From contig NZ_JAUSZI010000002.1 of the NCBI RefSeq assembly GCF_030817415.1, positions 9,424,001 to 9,488,000 on the forward strand: DNA of 64,000 bases, in the 5' to 3' direction. The notes under the pieces are model-generated. The model saw nothing but the letters and a program-made list of their open reading frames with translations. It ran no database searches and was not told the origin of the DNA. This document shows positions 54,605 to 62,348 of this stretch, piece after piece (within the stretch, counting starts at the first letter, position 1; each line of letters begins with the position of its first letter). The stretch is from Streptomyces umbrinus. Lineage in GTDB: Bacteria; Actinomycetota; Actinomycetes; Streptomycetales; Streptomycetaceae. Made by a program: the position numbers and the translations under genes.

Positions 54605-55127
54605 TCAGTCCAGCAAGCCGAACCGCATCGCGTTGGTCACCGCCGCGGTCCGGTCGTCCACCCCCAACTTGCCGAACGCCCGCAGCAGATGGGTCTTCAC
54701 CGTCGACTCGCCGATGAAGAGCCGCCGCCCGATCTCCGCGTTCGTGCACCCGTCCGCGACCAGCCGCAACGCGGCGACCTCCCGGGCGGACAACCGCGGC
54801 CGCTCCGGCGCGGCACGGAGCCGGTCGACCAAGCCGAGCGGCGACGGCCGGCGCCAGCACGGTCTCGCCCCGCGCAGCGGCCCGTACCGCGTCCGCCGGC
54901 GCCCCACGCGGCAGATCCTTGAGCAGATAGCCCGCGGCCGTGACGTCGTCGCTGAAGATCGACGCGAAGAGGAACAGGAAGACGATCGGGAAGGCGAAGG
55001 TGAACACCGCCTGGTCGCGCTGACGGAAGAACAGCCTGGTCTCCAGCGCGCCCCGGTGGAGGCCCAGGCCCCAGGCGCCGGGGAGCTGTCCTGCGGCGGC
55101 CCCGGACCGTACGAAGGCCGTGGTCAT
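54605..55127 (-). pseudogene. Chimeric remnant: ABC-2 permease start joined to LuxR-type response-regulator end
   Basis: The ATG at 55127 overlaps the ABC ATPase stop (ATGA) and starts an ABC-2 permease: MTTAFVRSG, then ETRLFFRQRDQAVFTFAFP and FLFLFASIFSD. At about residue 58 (near 54945) it changes without a stop into AAGYLLKDLPRGAPADAVRAA and RGETVLAPAVAAR, the end of a NarL/FixJ receiver domain. An extra base at about 54835 then shifts the frame. The LuxR helix-turn-helix (RLSAREVAALRLVADG, STVKTHLLRAFGKLGVDDRT) continues in another frame to the TGA at 54605. A deletion has removed most of the permease, a presumed histidine kinase and the first part of the regulator. Confidence 0.9.
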
Positions 55128-55990
55128 CGTGCCTCCTCCTGCCCGGTCAGCCGTAGGTAGACGTCCTCCAGGGTGGGGCGGCTCACCCGCAGTCCTGGGA
55201 TCTCCCCGTCGAAGCGGCGCATGAGTTCGGTGATCGTGCGGGTGGGTGTCCCGGTGTGTTCGCGACGCGGGGTGCCGTCGGGCTCCGTCCACTCGACGGT
55301 GGCCTCGGTGCCGTACCGGTCGCGCAGGGCCGCCGGTTCTCCCTCGGCCACCACCCGGCCCTTCGTGATCACCGCGAGCCGGTGTGCGAGTGCCTCCGCC
55401 TCCTCCAGGTAGTGCGTGGTCAGCAGGATCGTCGTGCCCTCGTCGGACAGCTTCCGGATCAGGTCCCGGAACCGGCGGCGGGCTCCCGGGTCGAAACCGG
55501 TCGTGGGCTCGTCCAGGAGCAGCAGTTCGGGGCCGCCGATCACACCGAGCGCCACGTCGAGCCGCCGCCGCTGACCGCCCGACAGCGCCTTGGTCCGGCT
55601 GCCCGCCTTCTCCTCAAGACCCACCAGACCGATGACCTCCTCCGGGTCGCGCGGCTTCGCGTAGTAGCGCGCGAAATGCCGCACGGTCTCGCGCACCGTC
55701 AACTCGGCGGGCGCGGATTCGTCCTGCCAGACGATGCCGACCCGCGAACGCCACGCGCGCGTGCCCGTCGACGGGTCCGAACCCAGGACCGAGACGTCAC
55801 CCGCGTCCCTGGAACGGTTGCCCTGGAGGATCTCCACGGTGGTGCTCTTGCCCGCGCCATTGGGTCCGAGCAGGCCGAAGACCTCGCCCCGCCGTATCCC
55901 GAGATCGATGCCGTCGGCGGCGGTCACGTCCCCGTACCGCTTGCGCAGTCCTCGTACGTGCACGGCGAGTTCGTTCATGTGTGCTGCCAT
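55124..55990 (-). CDS. ABC transporter ATP-binding protein (DrrA/NatA type)
   Basis: This ATPase is about 288 residues and has Walker A GPNGAGKST, signature LSGGQRRRLDVAL, Walker B LLLLDEPTTGFD and the H-loop TTHYLEEAEA. The C-terminal domain is of the type fused to ABC-2 exporters (drug or polysaccharide efflux). The ATG at 55990 gives MAAHMNELAVHV; an ATG at 55978 is the other possibility. Its permease partner, directly downstream with an ATGA overlap, has been largely deleted, so the transporter is probably non-functional unless it uses another permease. Confidence 0.9.
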   Translation of the reverse strand: MAAHMNELAVHVRGLRKRYGDVTAADGIDLGIRRGEVFGLLGPNGAGKSTTVEILQGNRSRDAGDVSVLGSDPSTGTRAWRSRVGIVWQDESAPAELTVRETVRHFARYYAKPRDPEEVIGLVGLEEKAGSRTKALSGGQRRRLDVALGVIGGPELLLLDEPTTGFDPGARRRFRDLIRKLSDEGTTILLTTHYLEEAEALAHRLAVITKGRVVAEGEPAALRDRYGTEATVEWTEPDGTPRREHTGTPTRTITELMRRFDGEIPGLRVSRPTLEDVYLRLTGQEEAR

Positions 55991-56129
55991 GCCGTCGAGC
56001 GTCCCGCCGAAGCGAACGTTCCGGGACCACCGTGCGTACTTCCTTATGTCCATCGAACGGTGGACACGCGCGCGTGTGCGGCACAATGACTGTGCCCGGA
56101 AGGCCCCCTCAAGCTACGGAAACGGCGTG

Positions 56130-56777
56130 ATGAGCAAGACGACAGTCAGGGAAGGCATCAGCACCGACCCCCACGACCAGGAGGGTGCAGAGGCGCCACC
56201 GTCCGTGGGCGGCGGTCGTTTCCTCGCCCTTCTGCTGGTGATCACGGGCGCGGCCGGACTGCTGGCCTCCTGGGTCATCACCATCGACAAGTTCAAGCTG
56301 CTGGAGGACCCGAACTTCACCCCGGGCTGCAGCCTGAACCCGGTTGTCTCCTGCGGCAACATCATGAAGAGCGACCAGGCTTCCGCCTTCGGGTTCCCGA
56401 ACCCGATGATGGGCCTCGTCGCCTACGGCATCGTGATCTGCGTCGGCATGAGCCTGCTCGGCCGCGCCACCTTCCCGCGCTGGTACTGGCTGACGTTCAA
56501 CGCGGGCACGCTGTTCGGCGTCGGCTTCTGCACCTGGCTGCAGTACCAGTCGCTGTACAACATCAACTCGCTGTGCCTGTGGTGCTCCCTCGCCTGGGTC
56601 GCGACGATCATCATGTTCTGGGCCGTGACCTCGCACAACGTCCGCAACGGCTTCCTGCCGGCGCCGGGCTGGGTCAAGGGCTTCCTCGGCGAGTTCGCCT
56701 GGGTGCTGCCGGTCATGCACATCGGGATCATCGGCATGCTGGTCCTGACGCGCTGGTGGGACTTCTGGACCAGCTGA
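56130..56777 (+). CDS. Vitamin K epoxide reductase (VKOR)-family protein
   Basis: This 215-residue protein has about five spans. It carries the VKOR cysteines: a loop pair in GCSLNPVVSCGNI and the CLWC active site in INSLCLWCSLAWVA. VKOR homologues reoxidise periplasmic DsbA-type proteins using quinone, so it likely supports disulfide formation. An ATG at 56130 or a GTG at 56127 can start it; the former is used. It lies between the ABC ATPase (divergent) and rarA. Confidence 0.92.
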   Translation: MSKTTVREGISTDPHDQEGAEAPPSVGGGRFLALLLVITGAAGLLASWVITIDKFKLLEDPNFTPGCSLNPVVSCGNIMKSDQASAFGFPNPMMGLVAYGIVICVGMSLLGRATFPRWYWLTFNAGTLFGVGFCTWLQYQSLYNINSLCLWCSLAWVATIIMFWAVTSHNVRNGFLPAPGWVKGFLGEFAWVLPVMHIGIIGMLVLTRWWDFWTS

Positions 56778-56814
56778 GTTCCACCGGGCCGACGGCGTTG
56801 TCAGTGGCGTGACA

Positions 56815-56820
56815 TAGGGT
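56815..56820 (+). promoter_or_regulatory. Probable -10 of leaderless rarA transcript
   Basis: TAGGGT lies 7 bases before the GTG at 56828, and no SD is present. The -35 is not clear. Confidence 0.35.
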
Positions 56821-56827
56821 TTTGGAC

Positions 56828-58180
56828 GTGGAGCCCGACCTGTTCACCGCCGCAGCCGAAGAACGCCAGGAGAAGGACCCGTCCAGCAGCCCCCTGGCCG
56901 TACGGATGCGCCCGCGCACCCTCGACGAGGTGGTGGGCCAGCAGCACCTGCTGAAGCCGGGCTCACCCCTGCGCAGACTGGTCGGTGACGGCGGGGGTCC
57001 GGCGGGCCAGTCCTCGGTCATCCTCTGGGGACCGCCGGGCACCGGCAAGACGACCCTCGCGTACGTGGTCTCCAAGGCCACCGACAAGCGCTTCGTGGAG
57101 CTCTCCGCGATCACCGCCGGCGTCAAGGAGGTCCGCGCGGTCATCGAGGGCGCCCGCCGCGCCACCGGCGGCTTCGGCAAGGAGACCGTCCTCTTCCTCG
57201 ACGAGATCCACCGCTTCAGCAAGGCCCAGCAGGACACCCTGCTCCCGGCCGTCGAGAACCGCTGGGTGACGCTGATCGCCGCGACCACCGAGAACCCGTA
57301 CTTCTCGGTGATCTCCCCGCTGCTGTCCCGCTCGCTGCTCCTGACCCTCGAACCGCTCACGGACGACGACCTGCGCGGACTGCTCCGCCGGGCCCTCGCC
57401 GACGAGCGCGGCCTCAAGGAGGCCGTCACCCTCCCCGAGGACACCGAGGAGCACCTGCTGCGGATCGCCGGGGGCGACGCGCGCCGCGCGCTGACCGCGC
57501 TGGAGGCCGCGGCCGGGTCGGCGCTCGACAAGGGCGAGCCGGAGATCACCCTCCAGACCCTGGAGGAGACGGTCGACCGGGCAGCCGTGAAGTACGACCG
57601 CGACGGCGACCAGCACTACGACGTGGCGAGCGCCCTGATCAAGTCCATCCGCGGCTCGGACGTGGACGCCGCGCTGCACTACCTCGCCCGGATGATCGAG
57701 GCCGGCGAGGACCCCCGGTTCATCGCCCGCCGCCTGATGATCTCCGCCAGCGAGGACATCGGCCTGGCCGATCCGAACGCGTTGCCGACGGCGGTCGCCG
57801 CCGCCCAGGCCGTCGCCATGATCGGTTTCCCCGAGGCCGCGCTCACCCTCAGCCACGCCACCATCGCCCTCGCCCTCGCGCCCAAGTCGAACGCGGCGAC
57901 GACGGCGATCGGCGCCGCCATGGAAGACGTACGCAAGGGCCACGCTGGCCCCGTACCGATGCACCTGCGCGACGGGCACTACAAGGGCGCGGCCAAGCTC
58001 GGCCACGCCCAGGGGTATGTGTACCCGCACGACCTGCCCGAGGGAATCGCCGCCCAGCAGTACGCGCCGGAGGAGCTCAAGGACCGCGAGTACTACACCC
58101 CCACCCGCCACGGAGCCGAGGCGCGCTACGCGGACGCGGTGGAGTGGACCAGGAAGCACCTCGGTCGAGGGCGGTCCTGA
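56828..58180 (+). CDS. rarA: Replication-associated recombination protein A (RarA/MgsA)
   Basis: This 450-residue AAA+ ATPase, related to clamp loaders, acts at stalled forks. Walker A is [10 protein letters not shown], Walker [16 protein letters not shown], and the sensor [11 protein letters not shown]. The C-terminal MgsA tetramerisation region includes [15 protein letters not shown] and [15 protein letters not shown]. The GTG at 56828 is preferred to a TTG two codons earlier. Its position just before rpsD and alaS is conserved in actinobacteria. Confidence 0.95.
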   Translation: MEPDLFTAAAEERQEKDPSSSPLAVRMRPRTLDEVVGQQHLLKPGSPLRRLVGDGGGPAGQSSVILWGPPGTGKTTLAYVVSKATDKRFVELSAITAGVKEVRAVIEGARRATGGFGKETVLFLDEIHRFSKAQQDTLLPAVENRWVTLIAATTENPYFSVISPLLSRSLLLTLEPLTDDDLRGLLRRALADERGLKEAVTLPEDTEEHLLRIAGGDARRALTALEAAAGSALDKGEPEITLQTLEETVDRAAVKYDRDGDQHYDVASALIKSIRGSDVDAALHYLARMIEAGEDPRFIARRLMISASEDIGLADPNALPTAVAAAQAVAMIGFPEAALTLSHATIALALAPKSNAATTAIGAAMEDVRKGHAGPVPMHLRDGHYKGAAKLGHAQGYVYPHDLPEGIAAQQYAPEELKDREYYTPTRHGAEARYADAVEWTRKHLGRGRS

Positions 58181-58525
58181 CCACCCTGTAGACTCCTCGA
58201 AGCGCTGCGTCCCGTGTCCGGCCTCCTCTGACGAGGAAGCCGACATCACCAGAACGGGACATCCAGCCGGAGCCCTCACCGCAAGGCGGGGATTCCAGGA
58301 GCGTCGCGCACCGTCGAAGGTGTCGCGGGCAGCCCACCACCCTCCCGGATCTCCGGGAACCGGTCGGTGGGCCACTCGCGTGCTGCACGTATGTGCCCAG
58401 CACAGGGAGCGGCTGCCCCGCAGGTCCGACCGACCGGACCCGCAGGGTTTCCCTGGCTGCGGATTGCGACCTCCCCTAACCCTGGTGAAGCCGTATTCGC
58501 ATCAGAAACATGAGGTGTTTGGTTC
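58181..58525 (+). promoter_or_regulatory. 345-base leader of rpsD, possibly structured
   Basis: The gap between rarA and rpsD holds a -10-like TAGACT at 58189-58194 near its left end, so most of the gap may be 5' leader. It contains short pairable segments, for example GGCCTCCTC with GAGGAAGCC, CCGGATC with a later GATCTCCGG-like segment, and GACCGACC/GGACCC. No protein-coding frame is convincing. Since S4 commonly autoregulates its own message, an S4-binding leader is a candidate. No known RNA family could be assigned. Confidence 0.5.
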
Positions 58526-59140
58526 ATGCCGAACCAGTCCCGCCCCAAGGTCAAGAAGTCGCGTGCCCTCGGCATCGCGCTGACCCCGAAGGCCGTCAAG
58601 TACTTCGAGGCCCGCCCCTACCCGCCGGGCGAGCACGGCCGTGGCCGTAAGCAGAACTCGGACTACAAGGTCCGTCTGCTCGAGAAGCAGCGTCTGCGTG
58701 CGCAGTACGACGTGTCCGAGCGCCAGCTCGTCCGCGCCTACGAGCGTGCCGCCAAGACGCAGGGCAAGACCGGTGAGGCCCTGGTCATCGAGCTGGAGCG
58801 TCGTCTCGACGCACTGGTTCTGCGTTCGGGCATCGCCCGCACGATCTACCAGGCCCGCCAGATGGTCGTTCACGGCCACATCGAGGTCAACGGTGGCAAG
58901 GTCGACAAGCCGTCGTTCCGCGTCAAGCCCGACGACGTCGTGATGGTCCGCGAGCGCAGCCGCAGCAAGACGCTGTTCGAGGTCGCCCGTGCCGGTGGCT
59001 TCGCCCCCGACGGCGAGACCCCGCGCTACCTCCAGGTGAACCTCGGCGCCCTGGCCTTCCGCCTGGACCGCGAGCCGAACCGCAAGGAGATCCCGGTGAT
59101 CTGCGACGAGCAGCTCGTCGTCGAGTACTACGCCCGCTGA
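58526..59140 (+). CDS. rpsD: 30S ribosomal protein S4
   Basis: This 204-residue primary 16S rRNA-binding protein begins [19 protein letters not shown]. It has no zinc-binding cysteine cluster at the N-terminus and so is the C-minus form. The S4 RNA-binding motif region ([37 protein letters not shown]) is clear. It stands away from the alpha operon genes, as is usual in streptomycetes. The leader of about 340 bases upstream is unusually long. Confidence 0.97.
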   Translation: MPNQSRPKVKKSRALGIALTPKAVKYFEARPYPPGEHGRGRKQNSDYKVRLLEKQRLRAQYDVSERQLVRAYERAAKTQGKTGEALVIELERRLDALVLRSGIARTIYQARQMVVHGHIEVNGGKVDKPSFRVKPDDVVMVRERSRSKTLFEVARAGGFAPDGETPRYLQVNLGALAFRLDREPNRKEIPVICDEQLVVEYYAR

Positions 59141-59173
59141 TCACCCTCAGCCGGATGTAGCACCACCTGTGCG

Positions 59174-61387
59174 TCAGCCCGTCGTCTCCCCACCCTTGCG
59201 GGTGGGCGAGGCGGCGGGTTTGCGCATGTCAGGGGGGTCCGGCAGCCCGCGCGGCGGCGGCAGCGCACCGAGCAGCCGCTGCCGGGTGTGCCCGAGCGCC
59301 CTGCCCACCGCCGCCTGCCGGCCGAGCCGCGCACCGGCCCGTACGCACTCCTCGTACCGCTCGTCGCCCAGCCGTTCCCGGGCCGTCGCCTCGCACTGTT
59401 CGTGCGGGGCGTTGTAGTAGGCGGAGCCGAACAGAGGCAGGCCCACCGACGGCCAGATCCGGGACGCGGAGCCCTGGAGTACCGCGGCCTCGGAGGCGTC
59501 GCCCTCCGCCGCCGTGATCAGCGCGAGCAGCTCCATCGCCAGGACCGTGCCGAGCAGGTCGTTGAAGACGTGGTTGATGTCCAGGCACTCGACCAGCAAC
59601 CGCCGGGCGCCTGGCAGATCGCCCTCGGTCCAGGCCACGTACGCCAGGACGTACAGCGCGTAGGCGAGGGTCCAGCGCTCGCCGTGGTCCGTACAGACCC
59701 GGCGCACGTCCTCGCACAGGTGGACCGCGCCCGGCAGATCGCCCTGGAAGGCCAGCGTCATCGCCAGCTCGACCTGGCCCATCAGGACGTTGCTGTTGAG
59801 CTCGCCGATCTCCTGATAGCGGTCGAGCGCCGAACGCAGCAGTGTCTCCGCACGGGCCATGTCGTCGGTGACCAGGGCCAGACAGCCGGTGCGGTGCTCG
59901 GCATAGGCCAGCGCGAGGGGGTTGCCGCTGTCCTCCGCCTTCTCCCGGCACTCGGCGAGCGCGGCGAGCGCCGACACCTTGTCGCCCTGGAGGATCGCCA
60001 CATAGCCGAGCACCCACAGCGCCTTCAGCCGCGAGCGCTCGTGCTCGGTGTCGAGGAGGACGGTCCGCTCCAGCCAGTGCCGCCCCTCCGACAGCCGGCC
60101 GCAGCCGACCCAGTAGAACCAGAGCGTGCCCGCGAGGTACTGGCCGAGATGGCCGCCGCCCGGCTCGGACAGACACTGCTCCATGGCACAGCGCAGATTC
60201 GGCAGCTCCGCCTCCACGCGCGCGGCCACCTCGCGCTGACGGGGCGAGAACCAGTCCAGCTCGCACCAGGTGGCGAGCCCCATGTACCAGTCGCGGTGGC
60301 GCCGCCGCAGCCGAGCCGTGTCGCCCGTCGCCGCCAGCCAGTCGGCGCCGTACGCCCGGACCGTGTCCAGCATGCGGTAGCGCACACCCGCCTGGGTCTC
60401 CTCGCGGGTGACCACCGACTGGGCGAGCAACTCGCCCAGCACGTCGAGGATGTTGTCGGGGTGCAGGCCGTCGCCCCCGCACACGTACTCCACGGCCTCC
60501 AGGTCGAACTGCCCGGCGAACACCGAGAGCCTCGACCACAGCAGCCGCTCCTCCGGCGTGCACAGCTCATGGCTCCAGCCGATCGCCGTCCGCAGCGTCT
60601 GGTGGCGGGGGAGCGCGTCGCGCCCGCCGCCCGTCAGCAACCGGAAACGGTCGTCGAGCCGCATCAGCAGCTGCGCGGGGGAGAGGGTCCGCAGCCGTCC
60701 CGCCGCCAGCTCGACCGCGAGCGGGATGCCGTCGAGCCGTCGGCACAGTTCGCGCACGTCCGCACGGTTGCCGTCGTGGAGGGTGAACCCCGGTGTGCTC
60801 TCGGCCGCACGGTCCGCGAACAGCTCGGCGGCCTCCCGCTCGGTCAGCGGCGCCAGCGGGAACAGCCGCTCGCCCTCCACCGCCAGCGGCCTGCGCCCCA
60901 CGGCGAGCACCCGCAGCCCCGGCGCCCGCCGCAGCAACTCACCGACCAGCGAGGCACACGCGTCCACCAGATGCTCGAACCCGTCCAGTACGAGCAGGAG
61001 TTGACGCTTCGACAGATGGTCGAGCAGCGCCTGACGCGGCGGCCGGGACGTGTGATCCGTCAGACCGAGGGCCTCGACGACCGCGTAGTCGACGAGTTCC
61101 GCCTCCCGCACCGCGGCCAGGTCCACGCTCCCCCACTCTCGGCTTCGCTCGAGCGGGGGGACCCCCATCACCCCGGCGCGCGGCCGGGTTCTGGCCGCCG
61201 CACGCGCCGCGAGCCGTGACTTGCCGACCCCGCCAAGACCCGTCACGGTGACCAGGCGTGCCGCGCCGAGGGCCGCACCCAGTTGTGTGAGTTCGGCCGA
61301 GCGGCCCACGAACGCGTTGAGCTCCAGGGGCAGATTCCCGGCCCGGTGACCGCCGGCCCCCGCACCGGAACGCCGAGAACGTCGCAT
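59174..61387 (-). CDS. STAND (NB-ARC-like) ATPase with TPR repeats, in-frame 42-bp repeat
   Basis: This 737-residue protein has a nucleotide-binding domain with ELNAFVGRSAEL, Walker A TGLGGVGKS and Walker B LLLVLDGFEHL. The ARC-like winged-helix part contains LPRHQTLRTAIGWSH, and long TPR-like helical repeats follow (RLKALWVLGYVAILQGD, LAYAEHRTGCLALVTDD). It resembles the regulatory part of AfsR/LuxR-type proteins, but no N-terminal SARP or C-terminal HTH is visible, so it may be a signalling ATPase without its own DNA-binding domain. A 42-bp intergenic-type repeat is inserted in frame at 61128-61169. The start ATG at 61387 is a choice; upstream in-frame GTGs exist. Confidence 0.88.
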   Translation of the reverse strand: MRRSRRSGAGAGGHRAGNLPLELNAFVGRSAELTQLGAALGAARLVTVTGLGGVGKSRLAARAAARTRPRAGVMGVPPLERSREWGSVDLAAVREAELVDYAVVEALGLTDHTSRPPRQALLDHLSKRQLLLVLDGFEHLVDACASLVGELLRRAPGLRVLAVGRRPLAVEGERLFPLAPLTEREAAELFADRAAESTPGFTLHDGNRADVRELCRRLDGIPLAVELAAGRLRTLSPAQLLMRLDDRFRLLTGGGRDALPRHQTLRTAIGWSHELCTPEERLLWSRLSVFAGQFDLEAVEYVCGGDGLHPDNILDVLGELLAQSVVTREETQAGVRYRMLDTVRAYGADWLAATGDTARLRRRHRDWYMGLATWCELDWFSPRQREVAARVEAELPNLRCAMEQCLSEPGGGHLGQYLAGTLWFYWVGCGRLSEGRHWLERTVLLDTEHERSRLKALWVLGYVAILQGDKVSALAALAECREKAEDSGNPLALAYAEHRTGCLALVTDDMARAETLLRSALDRYQEIGELNSNVLMGQVELAMTLAFQGDLPGAVHLCEDVRRVCTDHGERWTLAYALYVLAYVAWTEGDLPGARRLLVECLDINHVFNDLLGTVLAMELLALITAAEGDASEAAVLQGSASRIWPSVGLPLFGSAYYNAPHEQCEATARERLGDERYEECVRAGARLGRQAAVGRALGHTRQRLLGALPPPRGLPDPPDMRKPAASPTRKGGETTG
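61128..61169. repeat. 42-bp intergenic-type repeat inside a coding sequence
   Basis: The reverse complement is identical to 54537-54578. Read on the minus strand it adds MGVPPLERSREWG between the GV and VDLAAV residues that are normally nearly adjacent in NB-ARC-type proteins. Its length, 42 bases, keeps the frame. Confidence 0.85.
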
Positions 61388-61555
61388 GGGGAACGGAGCG
61401 TACTCATCCGTAAGCACTCCGTACAATCGCTTCGGGCAACTCCGGCGCCGGCGGGCGGTAATCCGGTACGGAGCCCCAGCCCCGGCGCGATAGGCTCGGG
61501 GGACGACTTTTCGATGTTTTCGATGTTGAGGCACGATCCAGGGAGCGGGTGCGCA

Positions 61556-61990
61556 GTGTCCGGTGGAGAGGTGGCCGGGATCCTGGTGGCCGTCTTCTGG
61601 GCGATCCTGGTCTCCTTCCTCGCGGTGGCACTCGCGAGGCTGGCCCAGACGCTCAGGGCGACCACCAAGCTCGTCGCGGACGTGACCGACCAGGCCGTCC
61701 CGCTCCTGGCAGACGCCTCCTCGGCCGTGCGCTCCGCACAGACCCAGATCGACCGGGTGGACGCCATCGCGTCGGACGTCCAGGAGGTCACGTCGAACGC
61801 GTCGGCGCTCTCCACGACCGTCGCCTCCACCTTCGGCGGCCCCCTCGTGAAGGTCGCGGCTTTCGGCTACGGCGTGCGCCGGGCCATCGGCGGCCGCCGC
61901 GAGGACGCGCCCGCCAAGCCCGCGCGACGTACCGTGATCGTGGGCCGCACCGTCCCGTCGGCGCGACGGGGAAAGCGGAAGAAGGACTGA
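61556..61990 (+). CDS. DUF948-family protein
   Basis: This 144-residue protein has an N-terminal span (VAGILVAVFWAILVSFLAVAL) and a helical, Thr/Ser/Ala-rich soluble part with VTDQAVPLLADASSAV and VDAIASDVQEVTSNASAL, typical of DUF948. A basic tail follows. The GTG at 61556 is the start used. It heads a DUF948-DUF6167-alaS cluster that is conserved in streptomycetes. Its function is unknown. Confidence 0.85.
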   Translation: MSGGEVAGILVAVFWAILVSFLAVALARLAQTLRATTKLVADVTDQAVPLLADASSAVRSAQTQIDRVDAIASDVQEVTSNASALSTTVASTFGGPLVKVAAFGYGVRRAIGGRREDAPAKPARRTVIVGRTVPSARRGKRKKD

Positions 61991-61997
61991 CGCAGCG

Positions 61998-62348
61998 ATG
62001 TTCCGCCGTACGTTCTGGTTCACCGCGGGCGCAGCCGCCGGTGTGTGGGCCACCACCAAGGTCAACCGCAAGCTCAGGCAGCTGACGCCCGAGAGCCTCG
62101 CGGCCCAGGCAGCCAACAAGGCGCTCGAAGCGGGCCACCGCATCAAGGACTTCGCACTCGACGTCCGCGACGGCATGGTCCAGCGGGAGGCCGAACTCGG
62201 CGAGGTGCTCGGGCTGAACGCCGATCCCGAACTGCCCTCCCCGCGGCGCGTCGCGGCCATCGAGAACAGCAATGACCCGAAGTACAGCAAGAACCCGACG
62301 TATGTCGAGAGGTCGACGTACTCGTACAACCGGAATGAGGACCACTGA
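61998..62348 (+). CDS. DUF6167-family protein
   Basis: This 116-residue protein has a short hydrophobic N-terminal segment ([17 protein letters not shown]), a helical middle ([18 protein letters not shown]) and a polar Tyr/Asn-rich tail. It lies 8 bases after the DUF948 gene, and its last base is the first of the alaS ATG. Its function is unknown. A membrane-tethered role beside DUF948 is inferred from context only. Confidence 0.8.
   Translation: MFRRTFWFTAGAAAGVWATTKVNRKLRQLTPESLAAQAANKALEAGHRIKDFALDVRDGMVQREAELGEVLGLNADPELPSPRRVAAIENSNDPKYSKNPTYVERSTYSYNRNEDH

Noticed and set aside
54480..55292. An intact 270-codon ABC permease gene
   Set aside because: Only about the first 60 codons after 55127 are permease. 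The rest is regulator and then out-of-frame sequence; the upstream part overlaps the ATPase gene antisense to nothing real.
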